A stretch of DNA of 64,000 nt from Agrypnia vestita (taxonomy: Eukaryota; Arthropoda; Insecta; Trichoptera; Phryganeidae): NCBI GenBank assembly GCA_016648135.1, contig JADDOH010010007.1, positions 1 to 64,000 of the forward strand, written 5' to 3'. Position numbers and translations under genes: made by a program. This document shows, piece after piece, positions 57,656 to 64,000 of this stretch. Position 1 is the first letter of the stretch; every line of letters starts with the position of its first letter. Under the pieces are notes generated by a model that worked only from the letters and a program-made list of their open reading frames with translations, ran no database searches and was not told the DNA's origin.

Positions 57656-59475
57656 AATGATATTAACCAATGATTTACATATGTACGTCTGTAAACACGA
57701 TAGTCCTCTATCGCCAGGCTTGGACGGTACATTATGTAAATGTCTAATTAAATATTTTAGCGTCAATTGGTTATGTTAGGTTGTACAGACAGTTTCGAAA
57801 TGTGGTGTTGGCGTCGTATAACGGGTGTACGGCGAACTTCGATATGAACGAATATTCCTATCCTTAAGGATCTTAATATGTACTACAAAAACTCTCTAAC
57901 ACACGCTGGACGCGTACTATGATCAAATGCTAAAACTGACCACAATGCTAAACCACATAGACTCATGACAAAATGTATAAGAATTGCTATTGATTAAATA
58001 ACACTCGGAAAACCGCCATCTCAGCTTTTCATTGGCGAGTCGTGACTTTATCATGTGAAAATATTCGAAAACGAAACAAACCAGCCGCAAGAACTGACAA
58101 CCAAAGAGATATCCGCAGATTACAGTTCCCCGTTCTGCATCGACGCGAGACGGATGTCATTCGGCGCAGCGGCGACATCGACTATCGATCTTCGCAGATT
58201 CCGAGATTAATAACCATCGGGAGGATTTCGCCAGATGGCAGTTGAAATCAGATCCGTCGCATCACGCGCGCATATTTTGCTACATACTAAAATTTCACTC
58301 TCAACGGTCCTAAAAAAGAATAACCAAGAAGAAATTCTGAATAAACAGGGAGGGGGGGGGGATTCCCTGCGAATTGTTTATAGATTTGTTTGCGGAGATG
58401 AAGCAGTCCACGCACGAGCGCGGCGCGGCTCCGCAAGGCCGCGGCGCCGATCTTGAATATCCCATGACCCGTGAATAATTCAAGACGCAACGGCACCGGT
58501 GACCTTGACCCAAAACGTGACGAGACGGACCAAAAAAGCGCCTTCGAGTGTTGAACCTAATGTTTACGAGACGACAAAACATTCAATAAAAAGTTTCCAC
58601 GTTAAATGAGAAATATACTAAAACTCAAGTCCCGGGGAAAAGGGAACAGTGTATCGTACACTATTGTAAGAATGAATATGTTATTTTAGTCACCGTGACT
58701 TCAAATTACCTGATTTTTAAGTGAATGATTATGTGATTTGTTGTCTATTTCAATTCAACATTTGCTATATATGAAAGCCGGCTAGTATGGGAATAACGTG
58801 TCTATATTACGTCAATGCAAAAACTATCGTATTGTTTTAGGTTGATGGACAATAATCCGCGTTTTTTTAATTTAAATACAGACATATCCAAAAAATATCG
58901 AAATTCGTCCTGTAGTAAAGCAAAAATTCAAATTCAAATGAAACTATATTTTTGGTAACACCAACTGGTTTCAGAACCAGCGTTCGCAAACTAAAAATTA
59001 CAAAATGTGGGCAATCAAATTATTAGCAACTTGTTTTTGCGTAAACCTATCGTTTGACACTATTTTCAACTTTCTTTTATTGTCTGTTTTGAGTGTTTTA
59101 AGAATTTGTATTTTAAAAATGATTGCAATTTTAATGTGCATATCTTAATTGGGGACTAGACATAATCATTGCTTGCATTAAATTTTTGTACTATCAACAT
59201 ATCTCTATGTGCCTCTTTAATTAAAATAAAAAAAAAATAGTGTCAGTTGGTGTTATCAAAAATATAATGGTTTAAACGAAGCGAGATTTTATGTTTAATT
59301 TAATAATTTTTCAACTGTTTAGTAATATTTAAACCTTTAGGAATATTACTGTATATGGGCCGACATTATCCCCATATCCCCAGCAACAATAATTTCGAAT
59401 GTCTACCCGTAACCGTAACTAGAATCCAACAACTGATCTCATTCCATTTTCAAAATTAGTTTGTAGCTGATCTCA
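57656..59475. other. Intronic DNA with a GC-richer, CpG-containing region 58030-58560
   Basis: The region contains catcgacgcgagacggatgt, cgcgcgcatattttgc and gagcgcggcgcggctccgca plus a short G-run at 58350. Frames of 67-90 codons lack domains. Possibly regulatory. Confidence 0.45.
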
Positions 59476-59802
59476 TCTATACTAATATTATAAAGAGGAA
59501 AGATTTGATTGTGTGTTTGATTTGAAAAATTCTTTCACATTTAGAATCCTACATTATCCCTGATGAACATAGGCTATAGAATATTTTCAAAAATGTTAGG
59601 GATCCGTATGAAAACTTCGATAATGTAACCCAACGTGTGAAAAAAATATTTAAAAAAAACTTATATTGCGTATTGACAATAGAGCAAAATGATGTACTAC
59701 AGTTTTATAGAGGACACCAATATCTACAAAAAAGTCGGCTCCCTATAATTTTTGAAACTTTTGTTAAATACCCGTGCGAAGCCGGGGTGGGCCGGCCGCT
59801 AG
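59476..59802 (+). mobile_element. Non-autonomous Helitron (327 bp)
   Basis: Inserted between A (59475) and T (59803). The 5' end is TCTATACTAATATTATAAAG, a well-known insect Helitron start; the 3' end has the stem GCCGG...CCGGC followed by cgCTAG. The inner cccgtgcgaagccggg is typical. No coding. Confidence 0.8.
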
Positions 59803-60048
59803 TTATTAAATAAAATTAAAACACTATTCCGTTTTCATATTTCCAAACATTTACAAATAATACACATAAATGTTTACATTTTAGATGGATTTCCCAATAC
59901 ACTTTTTTTGTTTTGACTAATCCCCAATAATAAAATCATTTCTAATATCCATTATCCGTAAGCGTACCTAGAATCCAATAGCTGAACTCATTCAATTTTC
60001 AAAATTAGTATGTACCTAGCTGCTATCATTCAGTTTTATTTATTATCA

Positions 60049-60162
60049 CTAGCTGTAACCCGTCAAAAATGAGGGTAATTTTATATGTCGGTTCCTAAAG
60101 TATACCTAAGTAAAAGGAAAAAACGGACGGACGAACAGACGACGAAATTAAAATAATTGGGA
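60049..60162 (-). mobile_element. Helitron-like family V, short copy
   Basis: Read in plus, A|CTAGCTGTAACCCGTC, atgtcggttcctaaag, the GACG runs and aataattggga|t: the whole family in inverse, 114 bp. Confidence 0.65.
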
Positions 60163-62302
60163 TTATTATCAAATAAAATGAAAACATAATTCCGTTTTCA
60201 AAATTAGTAAGATTCCAACACACAACACATAACAGTTTACATTTAAGATGGCTAATTAATATACAACCATAATGAATTACTTAACATAACGTTGGAATTC
60301 AAAAATAAAAAGTCCATCATTGTTGACAGCTTATAGCTAGTTAATATAAAACTAATAATTAATAACTTAATGTAAAGTTGATATTTAAAAATAAAAAGCC
60401 CGTCAATGTCGACAGGTTGCAGATAGTATAGTAATATTCATAAAGGTTTAAACAACATATATATTTTATATAAAATATATATATATATATATATTTTAGA
60501 TATAATACTAAGCAAAATTGCTTATATAAGAGGTATATACAGGCAGTCCAACTAAATAAAATAATAATCACTAATGTTCGATAAAGGGACAAGCACAAAG
60601 ATTTTTCTAGAAGAGAATAATTTATTGTACATGCTTAAAACACAATTTTTTCGTTTAATTTAAAGGCCAATCATACATATTTTTTTTACTACAATATTTG
60701 ATTTTTAATATATAATTATGAATTGTTTATTATATTGAAAAACAGATATTTTGCTTGGCTTTGAAAAATACATGCTAATTTGCTAAACTTTAAGAAAAAA
60801 TTGAACATGACTGATGATCAAATAATACGGTGCGTTTTACCAAGGTCAGAGCAATACTGAACGTAAAATTATATGAATATATTATTAGAAATACGAGCAT
60901 GCACAGAATATAAATCTTATCGGGCAATTGCGATCGGTCGCAGCGCATCCGACGTGTGAAATGTTGCCAAAATATCTGAGTGACTACAGGTAATAAAAGA
61001 CACTCCCAGATAAATTAATTCAAGTAGCGTAAGCAATCTACTAATAATAATACATAATAGCCGCACTTCATCGGTCCACCGATAGGGATGTGCAATCTAA
61101 GAATTGCGAATCGATGTTTTCGTTTATTTTTTATACAGTTACAAAAATCGGAGTTCTTTTTACTGTATATAACAGTCCGAAGATTTTAATTTGCGAGTAT
61201 TTAAGGGGTGACATGGTTTGGAAATTTTAAAGACACCGTTTTTATTTTATTTTTTGAAGTTATCTTCTCTAGGCGCATTAAGGGTAAAATTTTTACTATA
61301 ACGGAAGTTGCGTACGCGCAGCGTGCGCATTGTAGCGGAAATGCATGTAACGAAAACGCAAGACCACGAAATGGGCGCGCATCCATTAAGCTGTCAAAAA
61401 TTTATTCACTTGAAATTAGTGTTCCAATAATATAAATAATGTGTTGTAACCATCTTCAATCATAAAGATGCTCAATACAAAAGCTGTATGAATGATTGGT
61501 TATTTGAAAATTAGAACTGTTTATTGAATTACGATTTTACGTGTGTATATAATTGTCGATATTTTTGCAAAAACGACGTAATTGTCAGATAATCGTTTTC
61601 AAAACTACAAACACATTCATTTACACGACATTCAATGCGGCTGAACAGATCCCAACGGCTGAATTTTCAAAAATTTTAATTGAAAATTTTATTGTATAAA
61701 AATTATAGAAAATATGTTTTTTAACCTTCGAGTCCCATGTAACGCCTACCGTAAAGAAATTCAAACATAAATTATTCAATCGCATGTTTGTATACATAAT
61801 GATGCAAAAAAGTGGAGTAATAAGATTTTTTTACTAAGTATAAATTCAATTATTCTAGAGTAGGCAATAATAAAAACGTATTACAAACAATTTCGGAGAA
61901 CGGGCATAATAATAATTCATACGAGACAAAAAAGTTACATAGAAGCATTAAATAGAAAAAAATAAATATATTTTGTTTTCCTTATTACCAAATAATACAA
62001 AAGCTTGTACAGTGAAATCTGTTATGCGAGTGGTCTGCAAGTCGAGCAAAAACTTTGACTTCATAAACAAACGAAGTTCATAAACAAAAATCGCTTACTC
62101 GTGTAGCAAAAACTAGGTTTTGCTACACGAGTGAACGCTTTATGTGCTGAAGATCACGTGATCACAAGGGAGCAAAATTTTGTAGCAATGCGAGCGACGA
62201 CATGTTTAACGACAAACGGTAAAAGCGAGTGTCATCGGGTAGGTTCCTTTTTGAAGTCGTAGAAACCAACACTAAAAAGTTAAATAAAAATATATTTTGT
62301 AT
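60163..62302. other. Intronic DNA; (TA)n run and one hairpin
   Basis: A (TA)n tract lies at about 60470-60495. At 62097-62132 ACTCGTGTAGCAAAA and TTTTGCTACACGAGT form a 15-bp stem. The words ttcataaacaaa repeat at 62061 and 62078. Otherwise unique AT-rich DNA. Confidence 0.45.
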
Positions 62303-62840
62303 TGTAACGAAATGATATACAGAACTCATTGCGCACTGTCCGAATCCCTTGTAATATGTCACTTTGGAACTACACTATGGAATGCTCTAGACTACCCCTA
62401 CAGCACTCTGAGATTATCTGCAACATTCGGGAGACTCCTGGAACAGTCTGGAAGCGACGGGAACGTTCTCGTAAAACTATAAATTGTAAGAATGTTCTCG
62501 AAGATTCGAAAAACCAGCATGTTTCGTATAAAAAGCGGGGCTGGTGCCGCGGCGGTTCATATTTGTTTTCACGTGTCAGTGCGACGTTGGCGACGGAGCG
62601 CTAAGCCACAGATAACCGAGCGAAATACCTACTTACGTCGATAGTTGAACAGAGTATTCTAGCAAGCGATAAAAAAACGTTTCGCAGACGAGTGATTAAT
62701 TAAGAAAAAGTGCGAATTAAAGAATAGTGTTTAAATTAAATTCGTTTCCGGCGACTTTTTGAATTTGTTAAAACAATTAATAAATCGATAATTAATTTCC
62801 AGTGTTTTAATTTGCCTCCCGTGGCCACGTCCCGTGACCA
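62303..62840 (+). mobile_element. Gypsy-like solo LTR with 4-bp duplication
   Basis: TGTAACGAAATG...CCCGTGACCA, flanked on both sides by GTAT (62299-62302, 62841-62844), the 4-bp target duplication of gypsy-type insertion. TATA box tataaaa at 62527-62533. Shares gaatagtgtttaaattaaat and ccagtgttttaatt(t)gcctcc(c/t)g-type blocks with the LTR at 7094. No internal region. Confidence 0.85.
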
Positions 62841-62844
62841 GTAT

Positions 62845-63504
62845 TAATCGATCATTTTTATATGAGTATCTTTGGATAGAAAGAATAAGAATTTAGATTA
62901 TTTCTTATGTGGAATTTAGCATTGATATACGAGTGCTTTAAATTACAAACACGTTTTCGGAACGATCTTGCTCGCAATATAAAGTTGAACATTACACTAA
63001 CTAATTCAAAGTAATTTTTTTGTTACCCACTTCTTCAATCAACCTCCATAATCACCTGTACACATATCCCGAAATATATTTTTGTTAATGTAATTATAAT
63101 AGTCAAATCGATTTCTGATAATCTACCACGGTAGTGTTAATACTTCGTCGGACTGAAGGATGGATTAGATCGACCCCGCTAAAAGGTCGATCGGAACAAA
63201 AGAGACCTAATCGATCTCTTCCCCAACCTTAGCATCGAATACGAGTTGGCCAAATAATTCCACGCCGTAAAGTTGATCAAAGTGTGTTGTCACTGCTATC
63301 ATCGGCAGAACTGGCTGGACACACAAATTATTCCCAGTTTGGGTCTGTTTGTGCGTCCGTACTAAGCAAACACGAAGAGCCTGAACAAAGATAAAAAATA
63401 ATACCTACAATGTTGATTTTTATTGCTTTTACTATTCCAAAGAAGATTGTGATGTTAAAATATATATTTTAGTACCTACTCTATACGGGGTTATTGTAAA
63501 ACAT
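62845..63504. other. Intronic DNA, unique patch at 63140-63400
   Basis: The patch is less AT-rich and has a small hairpin (gatcgacc/ggtcgatc, 63169-63193); no coding frame. Candidate conserved non-coding DNA only. Confidence 0.4.
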
Positions 63505-63885
63505 TAATATCCTCGCAGGACTATATTCCTGATTTAATTATGAGTCGAAAATGTTCAAGCAACCATGACCTAATAATAATACTAATATGCGACATCTAAG
63601 TTTGTATTTTATTTTCAATATTTCTGACTTATTTTTTGTAAAACGTTGGACTATCATTACAGTAATCTATACCTGATTCTGAGAAATTCAATAATAAAAA
63701 CCTTCCAATTCTAAATGGAAAACATAGCAATGGAAATTAATGCAGGGTTTTTATCATATTATTTAACTTGTATAGAAACAAATGAAGTTTTCGTAATCAA
63801 TATAAGTTACTGTATTGATAGTTAAAAGTTTTGTAAAAATAAGTCAGAAATATTGGAAAAAAATGTACATTTTTATTGCACAACT
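63505..63885. repeat. Diverged copy of the 2426-2906 foldback element
   Basis: gtcgaaaatgttcaagcaac, tttcaatatttctgacttat, taagttactgta...gataagt and gaaatattggaaaaaaatg follow the first copy. The outer tacagggtgtacc ends are not seen. Confidence 0.65.
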
Positions 63886-64000
63886 CCGTAACTATTGTTA
63901 TTAGGTAATGTCTGATTAAATTTTATTGTTTTAAACCGATAGCAAAAGAATTAGTGCGTGTTTTGGTATCAAATAATATTTAATATGTAAAACTGCTTTC

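Larger units (their letters stand above)
34058..64000 (+). other. Neurexin-1 intron (3' end outside window)
   Basis: It begins at the gtgagt donor of the microexon. The expected next exon, coding for LVTVVDD and the rest of LNS2, was looked for and not found up to the window edge, so this intron is at least 29.9 kb long. It contains the full-length LINE, a nested hAT/RTE pair and several repeats. Confidence 0.7.

Noticed and set aside
34058..64000. Search for the next neurexin exon (LVTVVDD...)
   Set aside because: No frame with this wording and splice sites was found; the exon probably lies beyond the window.

Overview
The window is a 64 kb stretch of AT-rich insect nuclear DNA that lies inside one gene, neurexin-1 (Nrx-1), on the + strand. 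Only two short coding exons of the host gene are visible. A 161-bp exon (15974-16134) encodes 53 residues of the second laminin-G (LNS2) domain. A 27-bp phase-0 microexon (34031-34057) encodes ISPITSFCR. It falls where vertebrate neurexins carry alternative splice site 2 (SS2). The rest is intron: more than 15.9 kb upstream, 17.9 kb between the two exons and more than 29.9 kb downstream. No other host gene was found. The insect order cannot be fixed from the sequence alone; neurexin wording, mariner, Helitron, RTE-like and CR1/Daphne-like families all fit an insect with a large, transposon-rich genome.

Most of the introns are mobile elements. DNA transposons: a near-complete mariner (22698-23983) with TIRs, TA duplication and one in-frame stop; the end of a second mariner at the left edge; a decayed third mariner (17882-18480); two hAT elements (11388-12620 and 39632-40880), each carrying a nested insertion; two copies of a non-coding ~0.9 kb TTAA-flanked element; a 716-bp element with perfect 40-bp TIRs; and several short MITEs. 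Helitron-like elements (A/T target, 5' TC, 3' CTAG) are frequent, and one (29172-29676) is packed with heat-shock-element arrays. Retroelements: a nearly full-length CR1/Daphne-like LINE (48095-52200) with ORF1 and an ORF2 broken by one stop; truncated LINE copies at 9.8, 13, 16.3, 28.3, 31.2, 37, 40 and 45.5 kb; four gypsy-like solo or partial LTRs; and a Penelope-like GIY-YIG remnant near 54 kb. Several motifs of the form CTGATGA-stem-CGAAAC occur, and one folds on paper into a nearly complete hammerhead ribozyme.

Structures outside the usual element list include a 133-bp tandem array with one CRE palindrome per unit (55 kb), a 94-bp tandem repeat next to the neurexin exon (15.5 kb), a perfect 23-bp-arm hairpin (3.2 kb) and GC-rich islands in the AT-rich intron (41.7, 52.9 and 58 kb) that are candidates for regulatory DNA. 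Working together, the picture is a long-intron synaptic gene whose microexon splicing must cope with a dense load of nested transposons, some of them carrying regulatory motifs of their own.
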